DNA of 64,000 bases from Streptomyces shenzhenensis. Lineage in GTDB: Bacteria; Actinomycetota; Actinomycetes; Streptomycetales; Streptomycetaceae. Position numbers and translations under genes: made by a program. The first letter of the stretch is position 1; each line of letters begins with the position of its first letter. Positions 7,475-15,061 of the stretch are shown piece after piece. The stretch is from positions 174,946 to 238,945 of the forward strand of contig NZ_PENI01000011.1 of NCBI RefSeq assembly GCF_003688995.1. Reading direction: 5' to 3'. The notes under the pieces were generated by a model that saw nothing but the letters and a program-made list of their open reading frames with translations, was not told where the DNA came from and ran no database searches.

Positions 7475-8631
7475 CCGCAGACACCGAGCCGGACGGCGAA
7501 CTGCTCCTCCGCGTCCTGCTCACCCGTGTCGTCGAACCCGGTGACGAGGTCGGGGGGCGGTGGTTGCGGGAGTACGGGGTGCGGGAGGTCGCCCGGCGGC
7601 TGCGGGACGGCGGGGAGCCGCTGCCGGGGGTGAGCGGGACGCGCTGGTCCGGGCTGCGGGCGCGCGCCGCGCGGGCCGAGCCGCACCGGGACCTGGCGGT
7701 CGCGCGCGCCGCCGGGGTGCGGTTCGTCGCCCCGGGGGACACCGAGTGGCCGGCCCAGCTCGACGACCTCGGGGACGCCCGACCCGTGGGGCTGTGGCTG
7801 CGTGGCCGGCCCAGCCTGCGGATATGGGCGCTGAGATCGGTCGCCGTCGTCGGCGCCCGGGCCTGTACCGGGTACGGCGCCCACATGGCGGCCACGCTCG
7901 CCGCGGGGCTCACCGAGCGCGGCTGGGTCGTGGTGTCCGGCGGCGCCTACGGCATCGACGGCGCCGCCCACCGGGGTGCCCTCGGCGCGGGCGGTGCCAC
8001 CGTCGCCGTCCTGGCCTGCGGTGTCGACCGGCCCTACCCGCGCGGACACGCCGAGTTGATCACCAGGATCGCGGAACAGGGGCTGGTGGTGGGGGAGTTG
8101 CCGCCCGGCGACCATCCGACGCCGAGCCGGTTCATCCTGCGGAACCGGGTGATCGCGGCGCTCACCCGGGGCACGGTCGTGGTGGAGGCCGCCCACCGCA
8201 GCGGTTCCCTGGTGACGGCGCGCGCGGCACAGCGCCTCGGGCGGTTCACGATGGGCGTGCCCGGGCCCGCCACCAGCGGGCTCTCCGCGGGCGTGCACGA
8301 ACTGCTGCGCGGGGAGGGCGTGCTCGTCACCGATGCCGCGGACGTCGTCGAACTCGTCGGGGACATGGGCGAGCTGGCCCCGGCCCGGCGCGGCCCGGTG
8401 CTCCCGCGCGACCTGCTGGAACCCGGCGCCCGTCAGGTCCTGGCCGCCCTGCCCGCGCGCCGGCCCGCGCAGCCGCGGGAGATCGCCTCGGACGCGCAGA
8501 CCACACCGGACGAGGTGATCGCGAGGTTGTACGAGCTTAGAGCACTTGGGTACGTCGAACGACACGGCGATGGCTGGAAGTTGACACGCCAGGCGGTGAT
8601 GTCGGTCCGGTCCGGCCGGGCCGCTCGCTGA
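7471..8631 (+). CDS. dprA: DNA-processing protein DprA
   Basis: DprA binds single-stranded DNA and loads RecA. The 386-residue protein has the Rossmann-like DprA core. It contains VAVVGARACTGYGAHMA, then the signature VVSGGAYGIDGAAHRGAL, GVDRPYPRGHAEL, and RFILRNRVIAAL followed by VVVEAAHRSGSLVTA. A C-terminal winged-helix (DprA DML1-type) domain occupies about 320-370, with LYELRALGYVERHGDGWKL. The start is GTG at 7471, overlapping the comM stop as GTGA, which implies translational coupling. Streptomyces are not classically competent, so the protein probably acts in conjugation-linked or general recombination. Confidence 0.95.
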   Translation: MTADTEPDGELLLRVLLTRVVEPGDEVGGRWLREYGVREVARRLRDGGEPLPGVSGTRWSGLRARAARAEPHRDLAVARAAGVRFVAPGDTEWPAQLDDLGDARPVGLWLRGRPSLRIWALRSVAVVGARACTGYGAHMAATLAAGLTERGWVVVSGGAYGIDGAAHRGALGAGGATVAVLACGVDRPYPRGHAELITRIAEQGLVVGELPPGDHPTPSRFILRNRVIAALTRGTVVVEAAHRSGSLVTARAAQRLGRFTMGVPGPATSGLSAGVHELLRGEGVLVTDAADVVELVGDMGELAPARRGPVLPRDLLEPGARQVLAALPARRPAQPREIASDAQTTPDEVIARLYELRALGYVERHGDGWKLTRQAVMSVRSGRAAR

Positions 8632-8942
8632 CCGAGGGTGTTCGGCCGTCCGGGGGAATCCCGATGTCCTTGGGATTTCCCGGAGTTGGCCCGCTGCACA
8701 GGTCACGCACAGCGATGTGCCGGGCCCGCCCGAGCGCGTCCCGGAGCGTGCCCGCCACCGGGTGGAGCCCCACCGTTCGCACACCGCGACACCTCAGTCA
8801 CGCTACGCTCACGAGACCACGGCGCAGACCGGCCCAACCAGATACCAGTCCGACAGCCCACTCAGGCACCCCGCTCCGTAGCACTTCACAGCACTTCACA
8901 GCACTTCACAGCACTTCACGGCAGAACGGCACAAGGCGACGA
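8632..8942 (+). promoter_or_regulatory. Intergenic region upstream of whiG
   Basis: This stretch of 311 bases has no convincing gene. It carries the presumed whiG promoter and leader and ends in a fourfold 10-base tandem repeat close to the start codon. No clear minus 35/minus 10 pair is visible to me. Confidence 0.5.
8880..8919 (+). repeat. Four perfect tandem copies of a 10-base unit ahead of whiG
   Basis: The unit agcacttcac is repeated four times without a mismatch, ending 23 bases before the whiG start codon. The 10-base period puts each copy on the same face of the helix. It could be a protein-binding array or a slippage product. Confidence 0.9.
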
Positions 8943-9785
8943 ATGCCCCAGCACACCTCCGGGTCCGACCGGGCGGCCATCCCCCCAGCCGCCCGCGACG
9001 GTGGCAGCGCGCGGCCGCCCGCTCCCTCGACACTCGACGAGCTGTGGCGGTCGTACAAGGCGACGGGGGACGAGCGGCTGCGGGAGCAGCTGATCCTGCA
9101 CTACTCACCGCTGGTGAAGTATGTGGCGGGACGAGTGAGCGTGGGACTTCCGCCGAATGTGGAGCAGGCCGACTTCGTGTCGTCGGGCGTGTTCGGGCTG
9201 ATCGACGCGATCGAGAAGTTCGACGTCGGGCGGGAGATCAAGTTCGAGACGTACGCGATCACGCGGATCCGGGGCGCGATGATCGACGAGCTGCGGGCGC
9301 TGGACTGGATTCCGCGCTCGGTGCGGCAGAAGGCGCGGAACGTGGAGCGGGCGTACGCGACGCTGGAGGCGCGGTTGCGGCGCACGCCGTCGGAGGGCGA
9401 GGTGGCGGCGGAGCTGGGGATCGGCATCGACGAGCTGCACGCGGTCTTCGGCCAGCTGTCCCTGGCGAACGTGGTGGCCCTGGAGGAGCTGCTGCATGTG
9501 GGGGGCGAGGGCGGGGACCGGCTGAGCCTGATGGACACGCTGGAGGACACCGCCGCGGACAACCCGGTGGAGGTCGCCGAGGACCGGGAGCTGCGGCGGT
9601 TCCTGGCGCGGGCGATCAACACCCTGCCGGAGCGGGAGAAGACCGTCGTGACGCTGTACTACTACGAGGGGCTGACGCTGGCGGAGATCGGGAACGTGCT
9701 GGGGGTGACCGAGAGCCGGGTCAGCCAGATCCACACGAAGTCCGTGCTCCAGCTGCGGGCGAAGCTGGCCAGTTTTGGCCGATGA
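8943..9785 (+). CDS. whiG: RNA polymerase sigma factor WhiG
   Basis: WhiG is a FliA-family sigma factor that commits aerial hyphae to sporulation. The 280-residue length matches S. coelicolor WhiG. Region 2 is visible around residues 40-130, with LILHYSPLVKYVAGRVS, EQADFVSSGVFGLIDAIEKF and FETYAITRIRGAMIDELRALDW. Region 3 follows, and region 4.2 near the C-terminus (EGLTLAEIGNVLGVTESRVS) is the helix-turn-helix for the minus 35 element. The ATG at 8943 gives the known N-terminus MPQHTSG. No anti-sigma gene is adjacent; in S. coelicolor WhiG is held by RsiG with c-di-GMP, encoded elsewhere. Confidence 0.97.
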   Translation: MPQHTSGSDRAAIPPAARDGGSARPPAPSTLDELWRSYKATGDERLREQLILHYSPLVKYVAGRVSVGLPPNVEQADFVSSGVFGLIDAIEKFDVGREIKFETYAITRIRGAMIDELRALDWIPRSVRQKARNVERAYATLEARLRRTPSEGEVAAELGIGIDELHAVFGQLSLANVVALEELLHVGGEGGDRLSLMDTLEDTAADNPVEVAEDRELRRFLARAINTLPEREKTVVTLYYYEGLTLAEIGNVLGVTESRVSQIHTKSVLQLRAKLASFGR

Positions 9786-9879
9786 CGGGCCAGGGACGGC
9801 GGCCGGGCCGACCGGTGCGAACGTCCCTGGGGCACCGGTCGACTCCCGTCCGGGCGGACGCGTCCGTACAGTGGGGGGC

Positions 9880-10461
9880 GTGCCAAGGATTCGAGCGGCC
9901 TCCGTGGCCGAGCACCGGTCGATGCAGCGAGCCGCTCTGCTGGACGCGGCTCGGAGCCTGCTGTCCGAGGGCGGTACGGAGGCGCTGACCTTCCCCGCCC
10001 TCGCCGAACGCACGGGTCTCGCGCGATCGTCCGTGTACGAGTACTTCCGCTCGCGGGCCGCGGTCGTCGAGGAGCTGTGCGAGGTCGACTTCCCCGTGTG
10101 GGCCGCCGAGGTGTCGGCGGCGATGGAGCGGGCGGACACGGCCGAGGGCAAGGTCGAGGCGTATGTGCGCAAGCAGCTGGCGCTGGTCGGGGACCGGCGG
10201 CACCGGGCCGTCGTGGCGATCTCGGCGAGCGAGCTGGACGCCGGGGCGCGGGAGAAGATCCGGGCCGCGCACGGCGGGCTCGTCACAATGATCGGCGAGG
10301 CGCTGGAGGAGATGGGGCACGCCCAGCCGCGGCTGGCGGCGATGCTGCTGCAGGGCGTGGTCGACGCGGCGGTCCGGCGCATCGAGCTGGGCGCGGCCGA
10401 GGATCCCGCCGACATCACCGACGCGGCCGTCACGATGGCCCTGCGGGGCGTGCGGGGCTGA
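9880..10461 (+). CDS. TetR family transcriptional regulator
   Basis: This is a 193-residue one-domain-plus-ligand-pocket repressor. The N-terminal helix-turn-helix lies at about residues 15-60 (RAALLDAARSLLSEGG, FPALAERTGLARSSVYEYF). The rest is helical and would form the effector and dimer domain. The GTG at 9880 gives the start MPRIRAAS. A longer reading from 9775 would overlap the end of whiG and adds low-complexity sequence, so it is rejected. It lies between whiG and a convergent M23 peptidase gene. Target and ligand are unknown. Confidence 0.9.
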   Translation: MPRIRAASVAEHRSMQRAALLDAARSLLSEGGTEALTFPALAERTGLARSSVYEYFRSRAAVVEELCEVDFPVWAAEVSAAMERADTAEGKVEAYVRKQLALVGDRRHRAVVAISASELDAGAREKIRAAHGGLVTMIGEALEEMGHAQPRLAAMLLQGVVDAAVRRIELGAAEDPADITDAAVTMALRGVRG

Positions 10462-10501
10462 GTCCGGCCGGGGCAGGAGGGGCCCGGCGGCAGGGCCCAG
10501 C

Positions 10502-10519
10502 CCGCCCTCAGGAGGGCGG
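10502..10519. terminator. Small hairpin between convergent genes
   Basis: A seven-base perfect stem (ccgccct/agggcgg) with a four-base loop lies where the TetR gene and the opposite-strand peptidase gene converge, overlapping the stop of the latter. It has no T-run, as is common for Streptomyces terminators. Confidence 0.4.
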
Positions 10520-11185
10520 CACACCCAGGACCGGCAGCAGTCTCGACGGGCCCCGGCGCAGCAGCCACGGGGGCAGCAGCAGGAGCGGATCCAGATAGGT
10601 GTCGCCCCTGAGCAGTCCCCAGTGGACACAGGTGCCGGCGGCGCAGTGCGATCCGGTCGCCGCCACCCGCCCCACCACCTCGCCCGCCGCCACCTCGTCG
10701 CCCGTGCGCACCGACGGGTCCACCGGCTCGTAGGTCGTCCGCAGGTCCGTGCCCGCCAGCTCGACGGAGACCACGCCCCGACCGGCGACCCGGCCCGCGA
10801 AGGACACCCGGCCCGCCGCCACCGCCCGCACCGGAGCACCGGACGGTGCGCCCAGATCGACGCCCCGGTGCCCGGGGCCGTACGCCGTCGCCGGCGGCTC
10901 CCAGCCCCGTATCACCACGGGCCGGGTCCCCACCGGCCAGACCCGGGCGAGCGCCGGGACCGGGGCCGACGGGGGCGGGGCAGGAGGTGGCGCGGGAGGC
11001 GGGAGCGTGACGGCCGCCGGCCCCGGCGGCTGTGCCCGGGCCGGGAGGGCCGGACCGCCCAGGACCGCGGCCGGCACCACCGTCGCAAGCACCACCGCCC
11101 ACACCCACACCCACGCCCACCCGGCCCGGACCGTACGCGGGCCCCGCGCGGACCGCGTCGCACGCCTCGCTGTCGTCGCACTCAT
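10508..11185 (-). CDS. Secreted M23 family (LytM-type) peptidase domain protein
   Basis: This 225-residue exported protein probably acts on peptidoglycan. A basic N-terminus is followed by a hydrophobic signal segment (WAWVWVWAVVLATVVPAAVLG), with probable cleavage after ARA. A Pro-rich linker spans about 52-80. The M23 domain starts at WEPPATAYGPGHRGVDLGAP, which carries the HxxxD metal motif. CVHWGLLRGDTYLDP is near the end, where only one His of the usual HxH is seen. The incomplete zinc site suggests it may be a non-catalytic LytM regulator. It is convergent with the TetR gene and divergent from rpsB. Confidence 0.85.
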   Translation of the reverse strand: MSATTARRATRSARGPRTVRAGWAWVWVWAVVLATVVPAAVLGGPALPARAQPPGPAAVTLPPPAPPPAPPPSAPVPALARVWPVGTRPVVIRGWEPPATAYGPGHRGVDLGAPSGAPVRAVAAGRVSFAGRVAGRGVVSVELAGTDLRTTYEPVDPSVRTGDEVAAGEVVGRVAATGSHCAAGTCVHWGLLRGDTYLDPLLLLPPWLLRRGPSRLLPVLGVPPS

Positions 11186-11464
11186 GCGAGAACCGTCCCG
11201 CGGCTTCGTCGATCATGGCCGGGACCGGTGGACTACTGACGGGTTGTGGACAACGGCGTCACCCGGTACCTCGCCGGTCCCGTACACTTCTGGTGGCGAC
11301 TCGGGTCACCGGGTCGACTTCGCACGCCCCGACACACACCGGCCGGCAACGTCCGTTGGTGTCAGCGCCCCTCGGTCCTCCTGTGGCAACGGCGCACGTG
11401 GGCGTCAGGCGCGGAAGCCGTCCGGCATCCGCGGCACAACCGAGAAATCCAAGGAGATACGGCC
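11186..11464 (+). promoter_or_regulatory. rpsB upstream region and leader
   Basis: This 279-base region carries the presumed rpsB promoter and a long untranslated leader. TGTGGACAA (the reverse complement of a DnaA box) occurs at 11245-11253. The AAGGAG ribosome binding site lies at 11451-11456. Some ribosomal protein S2 mRNAs have autoregulatory leaders, and a short pairing of cgccc with gggcg around the leader is compatible with structure, but I cannot fold it convincingly. Confidence 0.4.
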
Positions 11465-12415
11465 ATGGCCGTCGTCACGATGCGGGAGCTGCTGGAGAGC
11501 GGCGTCCACTTCGGTCACCAGACCCGCCGCTGGAACCCGAAGATGAAGCGCTTCATCTTCACCGAGCGCAACGGCATCTACATCATCGACCTGCTCCAGT
11601 CGCTGTCGTACATCGACCGCGCCTTCGAGTTCGTCAAGGAGACCGTCGCCCACGGCGGCACGGTCATGTTCGTGGGCACCAAGAAGCAGGCGCAGGAGGC
11701 CATCGCCGAGCAGGCCACCCGCGTCGGCATGCCCTTCGTCAACCAGCGCTGGCTGGGCGGCATGCTCACCAACTTCTCGACCGTCTACAAGCGTCTGCAG
11801 CGCCTGAAGGAGCTTGAGCAGATCGACTTCGAGGACGTCGCGGCCTCCGGTCTGACCAAGAAGGAGCTTCTCGTGCTCTCGCGCGAGAAGGCCAAGCTGG
11901 AGAAGACCCTCGGTGGTATCCGCGAGATGCAGAAGGTGCCCAGCGCCGTCTGGATCGTGGACACCAAGAAGGAGCACATCGCGGTCGGCGAGGCCCGGAA
12001 GCTCAACATCCCGGTCGTCGCCATCCTCGACACCAACTGTGACCCCGACGAGGTCGACTACAAGATCCCGGGCAACGACGACGCGATCCGCTCCGTCACC
12101 CTGCTCACCCGTGTGATCGCCGACGCCGTCGCCGAGGGCCTGATCGCGCGCTCCGGTGTCGCGACCGAGGGCAAGGGCGAGAAGGCCGCGGGCGAGCCGC
12201 TGGCCGAGTGGGAGCGCGACCTGCTCGAGGGCGAGAAGAAGGCCGAGGACGCTCCGGCCGCGGAGGCTCCCGCCGCTGTCGAGGCTCCCGCTGCTGCCGA
12301 GGCGCCGGCTGCTGTCGAGGCTCCGGCGGCCGTCGAGGCTCCGGCCGAGGACGCGCCGGCCGCCGTTGCGGCTCCCGCTGCCGAGGCCCCGGCCGCCGAG
12401 GGCGAGCAGGCCTGA
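11465..12415 (+). CDS. rpsB: 30S ribosomal protein S2
   Basis: S2 binds the 30S subunit near the mRNA exit side. The 316-residue protein has the standard S2 body: MRELLESGVHFGHQTRRWNP, then NGIYIIDLLQ, VMFVGTKKQAQEAI, RWLGGMLTNFSTV and DTNCDPDEVDYKIPGNDDA. The AAGGAG site eight bases upstream fixes the ATG. The last 60 or so residues form an extra low-complexity tail of EAPAAVEAPAAAEAP type, longer than in most bacteria but typical of Streptomyces. It is followed by a strong hairpin terminator and then tsf. Confidence 0.97.
   Translation: MAVVTMRELLESGVHFGHQTRRWNPKMKRFIFTERNGIYIIDLLQSLSYIDRAFEFVKETVAHGGTVMFVGTKKQAQEAIAEQATRVGMPFVNQRWLGGMLTNFSTVYKRLQRLKELEQIDFEDVAASGLTKKELLVLSREKAKLEKTLGGIREMQKVPSAVWIVDTKKEHIAVGEARKLNIPVVAILDTNCDPDEVDYKIPGNDDAIRSVTLLTRVIADAVAEGLIARSGVATEGKGEKAAGEPLAEWERDLLEGEKKAEDAPAAEAPAAVEAPAAAEAPAAVEAPAAVEAPAEDAPAAVAAPAAEAPAAEGEQA
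12252..12405 (+). repeat. Ala-Pro-Glu coding repeats at the 3' end of rpsB
   Basis: Imperfect short repeats of gaggctcc/gccgctgtc type encode repeated EAPAA(V/A) units in the S2 tail. Unit number is likely to vary between strains through slippage. Confidence 0.7.
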
Positions 12416-12434
12416 CCCGTCAGCGCCAGCGTTG

Positions 12435-12471
12435 ACGGCGGGAGCGGCGACATGAAGTCCGCTCCCGCCGT
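12435..12471 (+). terminator. Hairpin terminator after rpsB
   Basis: A perfect 13-base stem (acggcgggagcgg paired with ccgctcccgccgt) with an 11-base loop lies 20 bases after the rpsB stop and before tsf. It probably reduces read-through so that S2 and EF-Ts are made at different levels. Confidence 0.85.
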
Positions 12472-12573
12472 TCACCCGTAGGTCAGCACCGAGTCGGGGA
12501 TCTGCACGTACATGTAGATCGCAGACCGTGCAGATCTTCGATTCTCCAGACTTCGAGAAAGATTCACAGACTC

Positions 12574-13410
12574 ATGGCGAACTACACCGCCGCTGACGTC
12601 AAGCAGCTCCGTGAGCTCACCGGCGCCGGCATGATGGACTGCAAGAAGGCGCTGGACGAGGCCGAGGGCAACGTCGAGAAGGCCGTCGAGGCGCTCCGTA
12701 TCAAGGGCCAGAAGGGCGTCGCCAAGCGCGAGGGCCGCTCCGCCGAGAACGGCGCCGTGGTCTCGGTCATCGCCGACGACAACTCCTCCGGCGTCCTCGT
12801 CGAGCTGAAGTGCGAGACGGACTTCGTCGCCAAGGGCGAGAAGTTCCAGGCCGTCGCCGGCGCCATCGCCGAGCACGTCGCGAAGACCTCCCCGGCCGAC
12901 CTCGAGGCGCTGCTCGCCTCCGAGATCGAGGCCGGCAAGACCGTCCAGGCGTTCGTGGACGAGGCCAACGCCAACCTGGGCGAGAAGATCGTCCTGGACC
13001 GCTTCGCGCAGTTCGCCGACGGTTTCGTGACCGCGTACATGCACCGCACCATGCCCGACCTGCCCCCGCAGATCGGTGTCCTGGTCGAGTTCGACAAGCC
13101 GAACGCCGAGATCGCCAAGGGCGTCGCCCAGCACATCGCCGCCTTCGCGCCGAAGTACCTCTCCAAGGAGGACGTCCCGGCCGAGGTCATCGAGTCCGAG
13201 CGCCGCATCGCCGAGGAGACCACCCGCGCCGAGGGCAAGCCCGAGGCCGCGATCGCCAAGATCGTCGAGGGCCGCCTGAACGGTTTCTTCAAGGACGCGA
13301 CGCTGCTGGGCCAGCCGTACGCTCTCGACAACAAGAAGTCGGTCCAGAAGGTGCTGGAGGAGGCCGGTGTCACCCTGAAGCGCTTCACGCGCATCAAGGT
13401 CGGCATCTGA
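12574..13410 (+). CDS. tsf: Elongation factor Ts
   Basis: EF-Ts exchanges GDP for GTP on EF-Tu in the cytosol. The 278-residue product has the N-terminal UBA-like module and signature LRELTGAGMMDCKKALDEAE. It also has IKGQKGVAKREGRSAENG and the core motif VELKCETDFVAKGEKFQ near residue 75. A C-terminal Asp/Glu-rich helical region ends at KRFTRIKVGI. A 9-base inverted repeat (gatctgcac/gtgcagatc, 12499-12536) lies in the leader. It belongs to the rpsB-tsf-pyrH-frr-cdsA group found in most bacteria. Confidence 0.97.
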   Translation: MANYTAADVKQLRELTGAGMMDCKKALDEAEGNVEKAVEALRIKGQKGVAKREGRSAENGAVVSVIADDNSSGVLVELKCETDFVAKGEKFQAVAGAIAEHVAKTSPADLEALLASEIEAGKTVQAFVDEANANLGEKIVLDRFAQFADGFVTAYMHRTMPDLPPQIGVLVEFDKPNAEIAKGVAQHIAAFAPKYLSKEDVPAEVIESERRIAEETTRAEGKPEAAIAKIVEGRLNGFFKDATLLGQPYALDNKKSVQKVLEEAGVTLKRFTRIKVGI

Positions 13411-13510
13411 GTCCGTACCGCGATCGACACGCGACCCCGATAGGGTCGACAGCAGTCGTCCGCGCACACCGCCGCACCCGGGCACGCGGCGGACGGCAGC
13501 AGATCTGACG

Positions 13511-13566
13511 AGGAGGCCATTGCCGCGCATGGGAGCGAAGAGCGACCCCACCGGCAATGGCCTTCT
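13511..13566 (+). terminator. Long inverted repeat between tsf and pyrH
   Basis: A 15-base stem with one G-U type mismatch (aggaggccattgccg / cggcaatggccttct) and a 26-base loop lies 34 bases before the pyrH start. It could terminate tsf transcripts or act as a structured pyrH leader. Confidence 0.55.
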
Positions 13567-13599
13567 TGGTATGCGCACCACGTGAAAGAGGCGGATCCC

Positions 13600-14358
13600 A
13601 TGACCACCAATACCCAGAAGCGCGACGACGGCAAAGTACGCGGCCGGTTTCTGCTGAAGCTGTCCGGAGAGGCGTTCTCCGGCGGCGGGGGTCTGGGCGT
13701 GGATCCCGATGTGGTGCACAAGATCGCCCGTGAGATCGCCGCCGTCGTCCGGGACGGTGCGCAGATCGCCGTCGTCATCGGCGGCGGCAACTTCTTCCGC
13801 GGTGCCGAGCTCCAGCAGCGCGGCATGGACCGGGCCCGCTCCGACTACATGGGCATGCTCGGCACGGTGATGAACTGCCTCGCCCTCCAGGACTTCCTGG
13901 AGAAGGAGGGCATCCAGTCCCGGGTGCAGACCGCCATCACCATGGGCCAGGTCGCCGAGCCGTACATCCCGCTGCGTGCCGTGCGCCACCTGGAGAAGGG
14001 CCGCGTGGTGATCTTCGGTGCCGGTATGGGCATGCCGTACTTCTCCACCGACACCACCGCGGCCCAGCGCGCCCTGGAGATCGACGCCGAGGCGCTGCTG
14101 ATGGGCAAGAACGGGGTGGACGGGGTCTACGACTCCGACCCGAAGGCCAACCCGGACGCCGTCAAGTTCGACTCCCTCGGCTACGGCGAGGTCATCACCC
14201 GGGACCTCAAGGTCGCCGACGCCACCGCCATCACGCTGTGCCGCGACAACAAGCTGCCCATCCTTGTCTTCGAGCTTCTCACCGAGGGCAATATCGCCCG
14301 CGCCGTCAAGGGTGAGAAGATCGGCACACTCGTGGGTGACCAGGACGGTCGGCACTGA
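13600..14358 (+). CDS. pyrH: Uridylate kinase
   Basis: PyrH phosphorylates UMP to UDP in pyrimidine nucleotide synthesis. The 252-residue product is of the amino-acid-kinase fold: RFLLKLSGEAFSG (phosphate loop), VVIGGGNFFRGAEL, the hydrophobic ALQDFLEKEGIQSRVQTAI, and GMGMPYFSTDTTAAQRALE for nucleotide binding. DGVYDSDPKANP is the typical C-terminal segment. An upstream GTG at 13582 is in frame, but AAAGAGG eight bases before the ATG at 13600 supports the shorter form. It precedes frr by about 145 bases. Confidence 0.96.
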   Translation: MTTNTQKRDDGKVRGRFLLKLSGEAFSGGGGLGVDPDVVHKIAREIAAVVRDGAQIAVVIGGGNFFRGAELQQRGMDRARSDYMGMLGTVMNCLALQDFLEKEGIQSRVQTAITMGQVAEPYIPLRAVRHLEKGRVVIFGAGMGMPYFSTDTTAAQRALEIDAEALLMGKNGVDGVYDSDPKANPDAVKFDSLGYGEVITRDLKVADATAITLCRDNKLPILVFELLTEGNIARAVKGEKIGTLVGDQDGRH

Positions 14359-14503
14359 CCGGAGAATCACCCGGACCCTGACCGGGGGATGGACAATGAC
14401 CTGCCGGGTCGGGAACCGTGCAGGAAGAAGACGCGACGCAGCCGGCCGTGGGCCCCGACAAGGAACCGCAGCCGGGCCTACTCAAGACACGCAGGAGCAA
14501 GTG

Positions 14504-15061
14504 GTGATCGAAGAGACCCTCCTCGAAGCCGAGGAGAAGATGGAGAAGGCCGTCGTGGTCGCCAAGGAGGACTTCGCCGCGATCCGCACCGGCCGTGCGC
14601 ACCCGGCGATGTTCAACAAGATCGTGGCCGACTACTACGGCGCGCCGACGCCGATCAACCAGCTGGCCTCGTTCTCCGTGCCGGAGCCGCGCATGGCGGT
14701 CGTCACCCCGTTCGACAAGAGCGCGCTGCGCAACATCGAGCAGGCGATCCGCGACTCCGACCTGGGCGTCAACCCCAGCAACGACGGCAACATCATCCGT
14801 GTGGTGTTCCCCGAGCTCACCGAGGAGCGCCGTCGCGACTACATCAAGGTCGCCAAGGGCAAGGCCGAGGACGCCAAGATCTCCATCCGTTCCGTGCGGC
14901 GCAAGGCCAAGGAAGCCATCGACAAGCTGATCAAGGACGGCGAGGTCGGCGAGGACGAGGGCCGCCGTGCGGAGAAGGAGCTGGACGACACCACGGCGAA
15001 GTACGTCGCCCAGGTGGACGAGCTCCTCAAGCACAAGGAAGCGGAACTGCTCGAGGTCTGA
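14504..15061 (+). CDS. frr: Ribosome recycling factor
   Basis: RRF, together with EF-G, splits post-termination ribosomes. The 185-residue length is standard. Signatures include VVAKEDFAAIRTGRAHPAMF, YYGAPTPINQLASFSVPEPR, NPSNDGNIIRVVFPELTEER and RRDYIKVAKGKAEDAKISIR. Two adjacent GTG codons exist; the one at 14504 has AGGAG six bases upstream and gives the usual N-terminus MIEETLLEAEEKM, so it is chosen. The stop overlaps the cdsA ATG as TGATG, so the two are probably translationally coupled. Confidence 0.97.
   Translation: MIEETLLEAEEKMEKAVVVAKEDFAAIRTGRAHPAMFNKIVADYYGAPTPINQLASFSVPEPRMAVVTPFDKSALRNIEQAIRDSDLGVNPSNDGNIIRVVFPELTEERRRDYIKVAKGKAEDAKISIRSVRRKAKEAIDKLIKDGEVGEDEGRRAEKELDDTTAKYVAQVDELLKHKEAELLEV

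Noticed and set aside
5849..8631. comM and dprA as evidence for natural transformation.
   Set aside because: Both genes are found in many non-competent bacteria, and no DNA-uptake genes (comEA/EC, type IV pili) are in the window.
8880..8919. The tandem repeats ahead of whiG as a CRISPR array.
   Set aside because: Ten-base units with no spacers and no cas genes are not CRISPR.
5330..11253. A replication origin marked by DnaA boxes.
   Set aside because: Only two isolated boxes about 6 kb apart; a Streptomyces oriC has many clustered boxes between dnaA and dnaN, which are absent here.
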